Of a stretch of 63,862 nt of DNA, positions 13,109-22,279 are shown in pieces (within the stretch, counting starts at the first letter, position 1; each line of letters starts with the position of its first letter). The notes beneath the pieces are model-generated. The model searched no databases. It saw only the letters and a program-made list of their open reading frames with translations, and was not told the DNA's origin. The translations under genes were made by a program, and so were the position numbers. Source of the stretch: Oscillospiraceae bacterium (lineage in GTDB: Bacteria > Bacillota > Clostridia > Oscillospirales > CAG-272); assembly GCA_015063385.1 (NCBI GenBank), contig SVUG01000009.1:1-63862 (forward strand), given 5' to 3'.

Positions 13109-14914
13109 ATGAAAAATACGTTTAAGCTTGTTATGATTCTATTGCTTATTTTGATGTGCTCTACTTTGTCGGGATGCTTTTGGATATTTGATTCACCAAA
13201 CGGAGAGGGTGGCGGAGGTGGCAAAGACAATCTGCTTACCGAAGAATATGAATATAAATTCAATGTTGCGGGCGACGAGTTTGCTTTTACGGCGACTGTC
13301 ACTATTGATAAAGGCAGTGAGAGCGCCGAGTTCTTCTTTAAAAGAAACGGTGCTATTGTCAAACGTGGGATGACCTACAGTGTTGAAAACAATGAGATAG
13401 ATATATTTGATATAAAATTCGCCCTATCTGACGGCGGCAGACTTGTTTCTGCCGATCTGATAACAGATGAGCAGTCGGAAATAATTTATAGCTATGAATT
13501 ACTTGCCGGGAACTACGCTCCTTCTCACGAAATATATGGAGCGACGGGGAATAGCGAGCTGATTCTTAAGGATGATGGCACGGCGAGATTCTTTGATAGC
13601 GATTTTACCTATTATCCGCTATACAGCGACACTGTTGTACTCCTCAATTCTGATAATGACGGAATTGTGATTATTCTCGATTATTCCAAGCAGAGCTTTG
13701 AGATTGAAACAAAAACCGCCGCAACAACATTTGAAGGCGGTGAATATATAGAGAGCTACTATGATTTTCTTTACGGCTGTGAGAAAGCATATCAGGGAGA
13801 GGGAAGCTTTAAGAATAAAACGTTATTCGTTTTAGGCGAGCTGTATTATATGACTGATTTTAAGCGCTCATATACCATTGGAAGAGCAACGCTTAACGAC
13901 GGGGTGCTGAGCGTTTTCACCTCGGAAAGTGATTCTTACAAGCTGGAGCTCGATGAGGAAAACGCGAGCTTTGACTATGCCCTCGAAAGAGAATTTACAA
14001 ACGGTAATTATTATGTAAATATATACTATAACGGTGAAATTTACATTCAGACTCTGTACACCGGCGGAGAGTGCAGAATCGTCTGCGAGCTGGGTGAGGG
14101 AAGAGTCCCTGTGCTCTACCATCCGATGACTGATACCACATACGTTTTTGATAACGAGCTGAATGCGGTTGCAAGCTTCGACGGTGAATATTACGTGGAT
14201 TCCTCGGACGCGCGGATTTACACCTCGGTTGTTGCCGATTCCGCGGGAAATAAGAAAAAAATTCTTATTGACAACGACACAAAGACAGCATACCAGATAA
14301 ATTACAGCACGTACGGGTATCCGCAGTACGTTCGCGACGAGAACGCAGAGGTGCTTTCGGATAATCTGCTGCTTATTAACAGCGCATATCACTTCCTTAC
14401 GGGTGACGAATATTTCTCCCTTTACGGCTATGAAATGGGAACTGTTTCATCTGCCGTGGTTTCCTGTGCAGTTCATGCTGTCCCGGGGGCAACAATACAT
14501 ACAGAGAGCGACAACGCCTATAAGGACGACACCGTTTTAGAAATTGAAAACGCTTATTGTGCCCTGATTTCTATGGAAGACGGTACGGCAATAGCAATAC
14601 TGACGAGAGTTGTTCCAAGTGAGTATTACGGTCAGGCTCTTGAAACGCAGAAATGCAGCGGCAAGCTCGTGTTCAGCGATGGCAACGTTGCTGTTATTAA
14701 TGAAGCGCTCAGAACAACGTTTGTTCAAATATCAGAGAATAATGCTTACGTTAGGCGTACCTATCCCGTCTTACAAAATCCCGATTTGGTTGCGCAAAAT
14801 GAAAAATATTATTCTGTTAAATCCGGCAGCATCTATTATGTGTTTGACAAGGATTTCGTCCTTAAATATGAAATAGACGAGAACAATTATACAGGACTTG
14901 GCGGTCTTGAATAA
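13109..14914 (+). CDS. Large lipoprotein of unknown function
   Basis: 601 aa. The N-terminal signal peptide has lipobox LSGC (Cys at ~23), followed by a Gly-rich linker (GEGGGGGKD). The rest is beta-rich with many Tyr and acidic residues and no domain I can name; repeated motifs such as Y(E/D)...NGEI suggest tandem beta repeats. It is expected on the outer face of the membrane. It is transcribed alone from a consensus promoter and shares a bidirectional terminator with the proline operon. Confidence 0.8.
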   Translation: MKNTFKLVMILLLILMCSTLSGCFWIFDSPNGEGGGGGKDNLLTEEYEYKFNVAGDEFAFTATVTIDKGSESAEFFFKRNGAIVKRGMTYSVENNEIDIFDIKFALSDGGRLVSADLITDEQSEIIYSYELLAGNYAPSHEIYGATGNSELILKDDGTARFFDSDFTYYPLYSDTVVLLNSDNDGIVIILDYSKQSFEIETKTAATTFEGGEYIESYYDFLYGCEKAYQGEGSFKNKTLFVLGELYYMTDFKRSYTIGRATLNDGVLSVFTSESDSYKLELDEENASFDYALEREFTNGNYYVNIYYNGEIYIQTLYTGGECRIVCELGEGRVPVLYHPMTDTTYVFDNELNAVASFDGEYYVDSSDARIYTSVVADSAGNKKKILIDNDTKTAYQINYSTYGYPQYVRDENAEVLSDNLLLINSAYHFLTGDEYFSLYGYEMGTVSSAVVSCAVHAVPGATIHTESDNAYKDDTVLEIENAYCALISMEDGTAIAILTRVVPSEYYGQALETQKCSGKLVFSDGNVAVINEALRTTFVQISENNAYVRRTYPVLQNPDLVAQNEKYYSVKSGSIYYVFDKDFVLKYEIDENNYTGLGGLE

Positions 14915-14931
14915 TCGGTTTTCACAAGTAA

Positions 14932-14968
14932 AAAGCAGGAAGCCAAGCGCTTCCTGCTTTCTCTTTTA
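14932..14968. terminator. Bidirectional terminator
   Basis: AGCAGGAAG pairs with CTTCCTGCT, with T runs on the plus side and A runs on the minus side. It serves the lipoprotein gene and proC, which converge here. Confidence 0.85.
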
Positions 14969-14978
14969 AATTTTAAAT

Positions 14979-15773
14979 TCATTTACCAAGCTTTTTTGTT
15001 TTTTCGCACGCTGCGATTACAGCGGATGCGGTTGCTGCACGGAATTTGGCATCCTCGAGCGCCTTAACGCCTTCGATTGTGCTGCCGCCGGGCGAGCATA
15101 CCTCATCTTTTAGCAAACCGGGATGCTTTCCCGTTTTTAGAACCATTTCAGCAGCACCGATGAGCGTTTCGGCAGCGTAAGCCATGGCCTTGTCGCGCGG
15201 AAGTCCGCATTCGACCGCGCCGTCCGCGAGAGCCTCAATGAACATATATACAAACGCAGGACCGCAACCCGCAACAGCGCTCGCCGCATCAATCAGCTTC
15301 TCGTCAATCTCATCGAGCCTGCCTGCAAATTGCAAAATCTTTAAAAATTCCTCTCTTTGCTCGTCGGTGACCGAAGAATTTTTGCACCAGGTAATCATAC
15401 CCTTGCCGAGAAGAACAGGTGTGTTGGGCATTATTCTGATTATAGAGTGAGCGCTACCAATCATAGCACCGACCTTTTCAAGAGAAAGACCTGCGGCTAT
15501 AGTGACTATTACCGAGCCGGGATTCTTGGTAAACGACTCCTTCAGCGGTTCGAGCGTAGCAGGGAAATTTGCGGGTTTTACTGCTAGAAAAATAAAGTCG
15601 CAGTTTTCTGCAATATCAAAATTGTCGGTTGCCACAGCGCCCGTTTCTTTTGCAAAAGACTCGGCTTTTTCAGTAAAAAAGTCAGAAATGTAAACCTTGG
15701 TTTGCTTATTTTTCAAAACCGCGCGTGCGAGCGCACCGCCCATATTTCCGCAACCTATAAAACCTATTTTCAT
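14979..15773 (-). CDS. proC: Pyrroline-5-carboxylate reductase
   Basis: 264 aa. It reduces 1-pyrroline-5-carboxylate to L-proline with NAD(P)H, the last step of proline synthesis. The Rossmann motif GFIGCGNMGGAL is at residues 4-15. The signature AGCGPAFVYMFIEALADGA (~165-183) and LIGAAEM are present. Length is standard. AAGGAG precedes the ATG. It is the last gene of proB-proA-proC, 11 nt after proA. Confidence 0.96.
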   Translation of the reverse strand: MKIGFIGCGNMGGALARAVLKNKQTKVYISDFFTEKAESFAKETGAVATDNFDIAENCDFIFLAVKPANFPATLEPLKESFTKNPGSVIVTIAAGLSLEKVGAMIGSAHSIIRIMPNTPVLLGKGMITWCKNSSVTDEQREEFLKILQFAGRLDEIDEKLIDAASAVAGCGPAFVYMFIEALADGAVECGLPRDKAMAYAAETLIGAAEMVLKTGKHPGLLKDEVCSPGGSTIEGVKALEDAKFRAATASAVIAACEKTKKLGK

Positions 15774-15784
15774 TTTCTTCTCCT

Positions 15785-17053
15785 TTAGCGAATCTGTCCT
15801 TCGCCGGTGATGATATATTTATACGTGTTAAGCTCTTTGATGCCAAGCGGTCCTCTGGCGTGCATTTTTTGGGTTGAAATTCCCATTTCGCATCCGAGTC
15901 CAAACTCGCCGCCGTCGGTAAATCTGGTCGACGCATTGACGTAAACCGCAGCACTGTCAATCCTTGTTGTGAACTCTGCTGCCGCCTTGGCATTGTCTGT
16001 GATAATAGCCTCACTGTGATGCGTTGAGTGCTCGGTGATGTGAAGAATGGCATCATTAAGCGAATCAACAACCTTTACCGCGAGAATATAATCTAAGAAT
16101 TCTGTGTCAAAATCCTTGTCGGTTGCCGCAACACCGCCGATAATTGCGTGCGCCTTATTGTCTGTGCGAAGCTCAACAGCCTCTTTGCCGCTTGATGCCC
16201 GGCTATCAACGAGCAAGGACTTCATTCTGGGTAAAAAGCTTTCAGCCACGTCCTTATGCACAAGGCAGACCTCTGCAGCGTTGCAAACGGAGGGACGGCT
16301 CGTTTTAGCATTTTCAAGTATGGAAAGCGCCATGTCAAGATTTGCATCTCGGTCAACGTATATATGACAAATTCCCGTGCCGGTTTCAAGACAGGGGACC
16401 GTAGCGTTTTCAACGCACGCTCGAATGAGACCAGCGCCGCCCCTGGGTATGAGTAAATCAACGTATCCCGAGGCTTTCATAAGAGTGTTTGCGCCCTCGC
16501 GAGTGACGTCATCTACTAGGAGAACTGCATCTTCCGGAAGTCCTGCCTTGGCAAGACCAATTCTAAGCGCATCAACTACGGCGCGAGCAGAGCGATACGC
16601 CTCCTTGCCGCTTTTAAGAATGCATACGTTGCCACTCTTGAGCGCAAGTGCCGCCGCATCGGAGGTGACGTTGGGACGGCTTTCGTAGATTATCGCAATT
16701 ACGCCCATCGGTACGCTGACCTTTTCTATTTTAAGCCCGTTTGGACGAATAGTTGTTTCAAGAACTCTGCCGAGAGGCGAGGGCAGGGCGATTATCTCGC
16801 GTATGCCGTTTGCCATACCAACGATTCGCTCTTTGGTTAGGCGAAGACGGTCTATCATAACAGGTGATATAATCCCCTCTGAAGCCGCAACGTCAGCGGC
16901 GTTTGCCTCAAGAATTTTGTCGGCATCTGCCACCAATGAGTCTGCCATAAGCGCGAGCGCCTCGTTAATTTGCTCGTCGCCGATTTTAGTCATAAGCCTC
17001 GAAGTTTCCTTGGCTTTTATGCATAACTGTAATGTTTTATTTACAATTTCCAT
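15785..17053 (-). CDS. proA: Glutamate-5-semialdehyde dehydrogenase (gamma-glutamyl phosphate reductase)
   Basis: 422 aa. It reduces gamma-glutamyl phosphate to glutamate-5-semialdehyde with NADPH, the second step of proline synthesis. Catalytic Cys257 lies in RPSVCNAAEV; IIYESRPNVTSDAAALALKS (~121-140) is the family signature. Full length. It begins 9 nt after proB; the ribosome site is weak (AAGAG), so coupling to proB is likely. Confidence 0.96.
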   Translation of the reverse strand: MEIVNKTLQLCIKAKETSRLMTKIGDEQINEALALMADSLVADADKILEANAADVAASEGIISPVMIDRLRLTKERIVGMANGIREIIALPSPLGRVLETTIRPNGLKIEKVSVPMGVIAIIYESRPNVTSDAAALALKSGNVCILKSGKEAYRSARAVVDALRIGLAKAGLPEDAVLLVDDVTREGANTLMKASGYVDLLIPRGGAGLIRACVENATVPCLETGTGICHIYVDRDANLDMALSILENAKTSRPSVCNAAEVCLVHKDVAESFLPRMKSLLVDSRASSGKEAVELRTDNKAHAIIGGVAATDKDFDTEFLDYILAVKVVDSLNDAILHITEHSTHHSEAIITDNAKAAAEFTTRIDSAAVYVNASTRFTDGGEFGLGCEMGISTQKMHARGPLGIKELNTYKYIITGEGQIR

Positions 17054-17062
17054 ATTTTTCTC

Positions 17063-17827
17063 TTACTTTGCATAGAATTTTGTTCCGACACCGTTTCCGT
17101 CAATGGCATCGTAAAGGCGCTCGGGGTATTCGCCGTTCGTAATTATCATATCACAGCCCGCAGCCGTCGCGATTTGCGCCGCACGCAGCTTGGTTTGCAT
17201 TCCACCCGTTCCAAGCGCTGTGCCTGCCGCACCGGCAAGGGCAAGAATGTCGTTGGTGATTTCCTTAACCTCGGGTATGAGACGCGCGTTTTTATCCTTG
17301 TGGGGATCTGTCGAGTAAAGTCCGTCAATGTCAGAGAGAAGCACCAGAAGGTCTGCCTTTACTGAAACGGCAATCTTTGCCGCAAGGGTATCGTTGTCGC
17401 CAAATTCGATTTCCTCGGTAGCAACCGTGTCGTTTTCGTTAATTATGGGAAGAACGCCAAGCTCCAGAAGTCGCATCATAGTGTTCTCGAACTTTCCGCG
17501 CCTGTCGTCACAAGCAAGGTCGGGCGCTGTAAGAAGGAGCTGCGCGACCGTATGATTATATTCTGCGAAAAGCTTGTCGTAGGTATACATAAGCTCGCAT
17601 TGTCCGACTGCGGCACAAGCCTGCTTGCCTGCGATATCCTTGGGTCTTGCCCCAAGGCGAAGCTTTCCAACACCCATTCCAATAGCACCCGACGATACGA
17701 GTATCATTTCGTGTCCTGCGTTCATAAGATCGCTGACAATCTTGCACAGCGATTCAATTCGTCTTATATTAACGCATCCGTTTGCATACGTAAGCGTTGA
17801 AGTTCCAATTTTAACAACGGCTCTCAT
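17063..17827 (-). CDS. proB: Glutamate 5-kinase, short form without PUA domain
   Basis: 254 aa from the ATG at 17827, chosen because GGAGG lies 8 nt upstream. It phosphorylates glutamate to gamma-glutamyl phosphate, the committed step of proline synthesis. The amino-acid kinase fold is complete: VVKIGTSTL at the start, VSSGAIGMGVG, NENDTVATEE and LGTGGMQTKL. The C-terminal PUA domain present in the ~367-aa E. coli enzyme is absent; short forms are known in other bacteria. Confidence 0.95.
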   Translation of the reverse strand: MRAVVKIGTSTLTYANGCVNIRRIESLCKIVSDLMNAGHEMILVSSGAIGMGVGKLRLGARPKDIAGKQACAAVGQCELMYTYDKLFAEYNHTVAQLLLTAPDLACDDRRGKFENTMMRLLELGVLPIINENDTVATEEIEFGDNDTLAAKIAVSVKADLLVLLSDIDGLYSTDPHKDKNARLIPEVKEITNDILALAGAAGTALGTGGMQTKLRAAQIATAAGCDMIITNGEYPERLYDAIDGNGVGTKFYAK

Positions 17828-17868
17828 ATTGATAACCTCCGAGCGCAAATAAAGTTAAATATTGAAAT

Positions 17869-17897
17869 ATTATACCATAAATATTAACCAAAATCAA
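17869..17897 (-). promoter_or_regulatory. Promoter of proBAC
   Basis: Minus strand TTGATT (17892-17897), 17 nt, TATAAT (17869-17874). The leader is about 35 nt, too short for an attenuator. Confidence 0.8.
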
Positions 17898-17992
17898 TAT
17901 TATTATGAAAAATTGCTTGGATATTACGAATAGTAATACTGTAAAACGAGCCGCGGCGGTTGCACGCGCCTATTATGTCCGCCCACCCACGC

Positions 17993-18035
17993 ACAAAAAA
18001 ACAAGCCCAGGCTAATGCCTGAGCTTGCTTTTTGG
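17993..18035 (-). terminator. Second copy of the tRNA-Trp terminator
   Basis: CAAGCTCAGGC/GCCTGGGCTTG stem and T run on the minus strand, the same as the copy at 18253-18296. Confidence 0.7.
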
Positions 18036-18252
18036 CAGTGAGCAAGGCAAAACGATTGATAATCGTTTTGCTGCAGCGATACTCTCTAAAGCAAGGAGAT
18101 AAAGGAGCGAGCATTAAGAGCGACGCATAACGACTATGCGTCGGGAGGCGGAAGGACTCGGTCTCCTCGCACGATGCTCGTCGGTCAGTCGCGGCTCTGA
18201 CAGTCCACTGGACTGTCATTCACTACCGCTCCCCTTCGAGCCCGCCCACCCA

Positions 18253-18296
18253 CGCACAAAAAAACAAGCCCAGGCTAATGCCTGAGCTTGTTTTTT
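18253..18296 (-). terminator. tRNA-Trp terminator
   Basis: Minus strand CAAGCTCAGGC, loop ATTA, GCCTGGGCTTG, then a run of T. It starts immediately after the tRNA CCA. Confidence 0.85.
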
Positions 18297-18372
18297 TGGC
18301 AGGGGCGGAAGGACTCGAACCCACGACCCATGGTTTTGGAGACCAGTACTCTACCAACTGAGCTACACCCCT
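18297..18372 (-). tRNA. tRNA-Trp (CCA), CCA encoded
   Basis: 76 nt. Acceptor AGGGGTG/CGCCCCT, anticodon loop CTCCAAA (anticodon CCA), T loop TTCGAGT, encoded 3' CCA. Confidence 0.97.
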
Positions 18373-18384
18373 AAATGCCATTAC

Positions 18385-18413
18385 ATTATACTAGACTTTT
18401 CTCTGTTTGTCAA
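18385..18413 (-). promoter_or_regulatory. Promoter of tRNA-Trp
   Basis: Minus strand TTGACA (18408-18413), 17 nt, TATAAT (18385-18390). Confidence 0.85.
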
Positions 18414-18799
18414 GGACTTTTTAAGAATTTTTCAAACTATTTTTTAATCGTCTGTCTTAAAAGAATGCAATTTAATTTATCAAAAGAATCTCAATGTAAT
18501 TTTTCACAAAAACGACAACGTTATACTTGCAAAAAAACTTGGCTGTCAAAATGAATAATACGGATTTGTGTTTATGTTAAAAAGCGCTTATTTGCTTTGA
18601 TTTTTCTTGGGTAATGGCGGGAAATGACGACTTTTGTTGTCAAAAATGGACTATTACTTGCCGAAAATCGAAATTACAAAAGGAACGGAAAATAATATTA
18701 AGGGTTCAAAAAATACGTACCACTTTACTTTTTAATCGAAATAGCGAGCAAATGCTGCAATTTTCGTTCCGGTTTCTTGCAAAATTAAAAATATTTTCC
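18414..18799. other. AT-rich non-coding stretch
   Basis: No gene, tRNA or strong hairpin seen. It separates the divergent tRNA-Trp and MoxR-operon promoters. The open frame at 18614-18862 has no ribosome site. Confidence 0.4.
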
Positions 18800-18828
18800 T
18801 TGACATATATATGTTGCTATGATATAAT
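18800..18828 (+). promoter_or_regulatory. Promoter of the MoxR/vWA operon
   Basis: TTGACA (18800-18805), 17 nt, TATAAT (18823-18828), 31 nt before the first start codon. Confidence 0.88.
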
Positions 18829-18858
18829 AAAAAATATTATTTATAAAAAGGGAAACAA

Positions 18859-20388
18859 ATGAATTCGAATTTTCTTAAATTTAAAAAGCGAGCTAGCAAG
18901 ATCCGAATACTCAAGTCGGCCCTTATAGGACTTTCGTCGGGACTTCTGTTCGGTGGAGCATATCTTTTGCTTTCGCGTCTGGCTATAATAGCTCCTCGAC
19001 CAATATTGGCGTTGCCTATCGGTATCGGCGTTTCGCTGTTTGCGGCGCTAGTGTCCTTTTTTGCTCTTGGGGTGTCGGACAAGTCCTTAGCTCAAAAGCT
19101 TGATAAAGAATTTTATCTCAATGAGCGTATACAAACCATGATAGAACGCTCGGGCGAGGATAGCGGAATATTGCAGATGCAAAGAGAGGACGCCGAGGCT
19201 TCGCTTTCTAAAATAGACGTGCGTCGACTTAAAATACGTCGCCTTTGGATTTACATAACGGCTCTGGCGCTTGGAGCTTGTATTACGGCTCTGGCGCTTA
19301 TAGTTCCCAATATGAGAGAGGGGGAAGTTAACGACGACCCGCCGTTTGCGCTCTCGGATATGCAACGTGCAGGACTTAATGAGCTCGTAGTCAAGGTAGA
19401 GAACTCGCAGATGCAGGAGCGGTACAAAACGCTTATTGCGGCAGAGCTTCGCACACTTCTTTCCGACCTTGAGAAGACGACGAAAATGTCTGTGATGAGA
19501 GCCGAGCTTGCGGAATCCATGGCATATATTCTTGAGGTCACATGTGATTCATCAAGCTCAGCCGAAATACTTGACGCACTTTGGAAAAACGGTAATTTCT
19601 ATCTGAAGCATCTTGCGTTTGCGCTGAATACGAGTGATTGGGAAGACGATAACCCATGGGGCGTTTATAACGAGAAAATAGATGCGTACGAGAAGATATT
19701 TCACGGAGAACCTACCGTGGCAGGCGAGCCTTTACCAGATGAGGAGGATATGAAAGCCAAGCTCAAGGGGGCTATTGACAACTCCGCCTTGAATATATCC
19801 ATGGCTCTCGGCTCATCGGGAATCAGCGAGGATGATGCGTTGAGGATTGCACTGAAACGGCTTGCAACCTCGGACGAGTCGGATGCTAAAGGATACTCCG
19901 TGCTTAAGGATGCAGTTTCGACGCTGTCTTACGAGCAGGCAAAGGCTGAATTAAAGAAAACCATTGACGCCTTTAGCAATGAAATATTTGTTGCGCTTAA
20001 CACTAATAAAATAAATGCGGACACGGGCGAATATACAATTACCAGGCTTTCAACTCTGTTTTTGGTTCCCGCTCCGGAGTTCGAGCGCCCTGATTTCGTA
20101 AAATACGGACAAACCATCGATGACTCTTTAGATGACGATGATCAAAATAAAGAGCAAGGCGGTTCCGAGGGCGGTGGCGTTGGTGAAGGCTCAATTTTTG
20201 GAAGCAACGACCTGGTACTCGACCCGATAAGCGGTGAGTACGTTGAATACGGTACGCTTCTTGATAAATACTACGCGGTGGTGTTTGAAAAGCTTCAGAA
20301 CGGCTCGTACAGTGACGAGCAGAAAAAAATGATTGAAAATTATTTCGCGCTGCTTTACGGTGGCTTGAAGAAAGAGGAAGGAAAATAA
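18859..20388 (+). CDS. Membrane protein, first gene of the MoxR/vWA operon
   Basis: 509 aa. Two membrane segments (~18-40 and ~45-70), a charged helical stretch with DKEFYLNERIQTMIERS, and a third membrane segment (~128-150). A long helical, acidic extracytoplasmic or cytoplasmic tail follows, ending in a Gly/Ser-rich patch (~430-445) and a helical C-terminus. The arrangement recalls DUF4175-like proteins that accompany MoxR and vWA genes, but I cannot confirm a family. The MoxR gene starts 5 nt after its stop, so it is surely part of that complex or pathway. Confidence 0.75.
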   Translation: MNSNFLKFKKRASKIRILKSALIGLSSGLLFGGAYLLLSRLAIIAPRPILALPIGIGVSLFAALVSFFALGVSDKSLAQKLDKEFYLNERIQTMIERSGEDSGILQMQREDAEASLSKIDVRRLKIRRLWIYITALALGACITALALIVPNMREGEVNDDPPFALSDMQRAGLNELVVKVENSQMQERYKTLIAAELRTLLSDLEKTTKMSVMRAELAESMAYILEVTCDSSSSAEILDALWKNGNFYLKHLAFALNTSDWEDDNPWGVYNEKIDAYEKIFHGEPTVAGEPLPDEEDMKAKLKGAIDNSALNISMALGSSGISEDDALRIALKRLATSDESDAKGYSVLKDAVSTLSYEQAKAELKKTIDAFSNEIFVALNTNKINADTGEYTITRLSTLFLVPAPEFERPDFVKYGQTIDDSLDDDDQNKEQGGSEGGGVGEGSIFGSNDLVLDPISGEYVEYGTLLDKYYAVVFEKLQNGSYSDEQKKMIENYFALLYGGLKKEEGK

Positions 20389-20392
20389 TAAA

Positions 20393-21391
20393 ATGGCAGA
20401 AATGATGGAATTTAACACTGAAAAGGTACAGGTGTTCAGTGAAAAGATAACTAAAATCAAGGAAGAGCTGGCAAAGGACGTCGTTGGTCAGAAGGATATA
20501 ATCGACGGCGTTATCACGGCAATTATCGCGGGCGGCAACGTGCTTCTTGAGGGCGTTCCCGGAGTTGGTAAGACCCGTCTTGTGCGCTCGCTCGGCAAGG
20601 TTCTTTCCTTGCCCTTCTCCCGTATTCAGTTCACTCCCGACCTTATGCCCTCTGACGTGACCGGCGCGAATATTGTTGAAAAGGACGAGAACGGCAGACT
20701 TGAAACTAAGTTCCGCCGCGGTCCTATATTTGCAAACCTCGTTCTTGCCGATGAGATTAACCGTGCGACTCCCAAGACTCAGTCTGCGATGCTTGAGGTA
20801 ATGCAGGAGCATAAGGTGACCGTGGGCAACGATACATATAAGCTTGACGAGCCTTTCTTTGTGCTCGCTACAGAGAACCCGATTGAGCAGGATGGTACGT
20901 ATCCTCTCCCCGAGGCACAGATGGACCGTTTCGTGTTCAAGCTTATCGTGGATTATCCCACGAGCGAGGAGCTTGTCGGCATCGTTAAGATGACTCAGGT
21001 CACTATGGAAGAGACCGCAGAGTCGGTTGTTGGCGGTGACGATATTCTTGAGATGAGAGCGCTCGCATCCGAGGTTCCGATTTGCGACGAGGTGCTTTAC
21101 TATGCGGTAAATCTCGTTTCGGGCACTCACCCCGAGTCCGAGAATGGCGCTCCCTCTGCGAAAAAGTATCTCAAATACGGTGCATCTCCCCGTGCGGCAC
21201 AGGGACTTGTCACCTGCGCTAAGGTACGCGCGTTAATGCAAGGACGATATAACGTATCCTACGAGGATATTGATGCTCTTGCATATCCTATTTTAAGACA
21301 TAGAATTAAGGTTAACTACACCGCTGTTAACGACAGACTGACCTCCGACGACGTTATCGGTCTTATTATCAAAGAAACTAAAAAGGGTTAA
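20393..21391 (+). CDS. MoxR-family AAA+ ATPase
   Basis: 332 aa. Walker A GVPGVGKT (54-61), Walker B LVLADEIN (116-123), sensor motif TENPIEQDGTYPLPEAQMDR and the C-terminal AAA lid. MoxR ATPases act as chaperones that mature or load metal cofactors on vWA-domain partners (family knowledge). Here the partners are encoded directly downstream: DUF58 and two vWA proteins. Cytosolic. Confidence 0.93.
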   Translation: MAEMMEFNTEKVQVFSEKITKIKEELAKDVVGQKDIIDGVITAIIAGGNVLLEGVPGVGKTRLVRSLGKVLSLPFSRIQFTPDLMPSDVTGANIVEKDENGRLETKFRRGPIFANLVLADEINRATPKTQSAMLEVMQEHKVTVGNDTYKLDEPFFVLATENPIEQDGTYPLPEAQMDRFVFKLIVDYPTSEELVGIVKMTQVTMEETAESVVGGDDILEMRALASEVPICDEVLYYAVNLVSGTHPESENGAPSAKKYLKYGASPRAAQGLVTCAKVRALMQGRYNVSYEDIDALAYPILRHRIKVNYTAVNDRLTSDDVIGLIIKETKKG

Positions 21392-21394
21392 TAA

Positions 21395-22279
21395 ATGAAA
21401 AGAGTGGTAATCGACGAGTCCTTCCTCGGCGAGCTTGAGCTGCTTGGGGCTGTACTCAAAAACAACGTGGCGGGAATGTTCGGCGGCAACTGCCGTACGA
21501 AGAATCTCGGCTCATCATGTGAATTTGCGGATTACCGAGATTATATGCCTGGTGACGACGTCACGAAAATAGACTGGAATGCTTACGCCAGATTCGATAA
21601 GCTCTATGAGAAGCTTTATTTTGACGAGCGACAGATGCATACGCGCATTTATATAGATACGAGTCGCTCTATGGACTACGGCACGGACGAGAAGGCTGTT
21701 GCTGCTGTTAAGATTGCGGCGGCGTTTGCTTACCTTTCCGTCAGTGCTATGGATAAGGTTTCTATTTACGCAATTCGCGGCGGCTCGCTTGAGGAAATCG
21801 TAGTTGGTATGGTAGGAAAGGATTCGTACCTTGGCTGCATTGGCAAGCTCAACGAGCTCGAGTTCGATTCGGACTCCCGAATAAGCGAGGCTATAATTCC
21901 GTCAAGCGTTGGCAGAGGCGACGGATATTCCATTATAATCTCGGACTTTTTGACCGACGATAATTATGAAGGTGCTATTGACCGACTTGCAGAGCAGAGA
22001 AGGGATATTCTTTGCGTGCAGGTGCTCGCCAGAGAAGAGCTTAATCCTCAGATTCGCGGTAAAATGCATCTGTTTGACTCGGAATCTCCGAGCAAATTCT
22101 TCCGCAAAAAAATAGATAAGGATATTATCGACGCATACAAGGCAGCACTGAAATACGTCACCGACCGCATAAGAAATTATTGCGAATCACGTGGGGGACA
22201 TTACGTTCTCATGCCGGCTTATATGGAAATGTCGGAGCTATTCTTCGATAAATTCGTAAATATGGGGGTATTGAAATGA
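21395..22279 (+). CDS. DUF58 domain protein
   Basis: 294 aa. The DUF58 hallmark FADYRDYMPGDDVTKIDWNA (residues ~49-68) is followed by a vWA-like core with IYIDTSRSMDYG, a DxSxS MIDAS. It starts 3 nt after moxR and its stop overlaps the start of the next gene (ATGA). DUF58 proteins are the usual direct partners of MoxR. Confidence 0.92.
   Translation: MKRVVIDESFLGELELLGAVLKNNVAGMFGGNCRTKNLGSSCEFADYRDYMPGDDVTKIDWNAYARFDKLYEKLYFDERQMHTRIYIDTSRSMDYGTDEKAVAAVKIAAAFAYLSVSAMDKVSIYAIRGGSLEEIVVGMVGKDSYLGCIGKLNELEFDSDSRISEAIIPSSVGRGDGYSIIISDFLTDDNYEGAIDRLAEQRRDILCVQVLAREELNPQIRGKMHLFDSESPSKFFRKKIDKDIIDAYKAALKYVTDRIRNYCESRGGHYVLMPAYMEMSELFFDKFVNMGVLK

Larger units (their letters stand above)
17980..18302 (-). 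repeat. Duplicated tRNA-Trp terminator around a hairpin-rich insert
   Basis: A block of ~59 bp (17980-18038) containing a terminator recurs at 18243-18302, directly 3' of tRNA-Trp. Between them lie three strong hairpins: 18047-18071 (11-bp stem), 18122-18142 (8 bp) and 18199-18217 (8 bp). A 14-bp match to the tRNA-Trp acceptor/T arm (GGCGGAAGGACTCG) lies at ~18147-18160. I see no gene here. Confidence 0.75.

Noticed and set aside
17884-18219. 111-aa minus-strand ORF in the tRNA-Trp downstream region
   Set aside because: It is composed of hairpins and a terminator and has no ribosome site.
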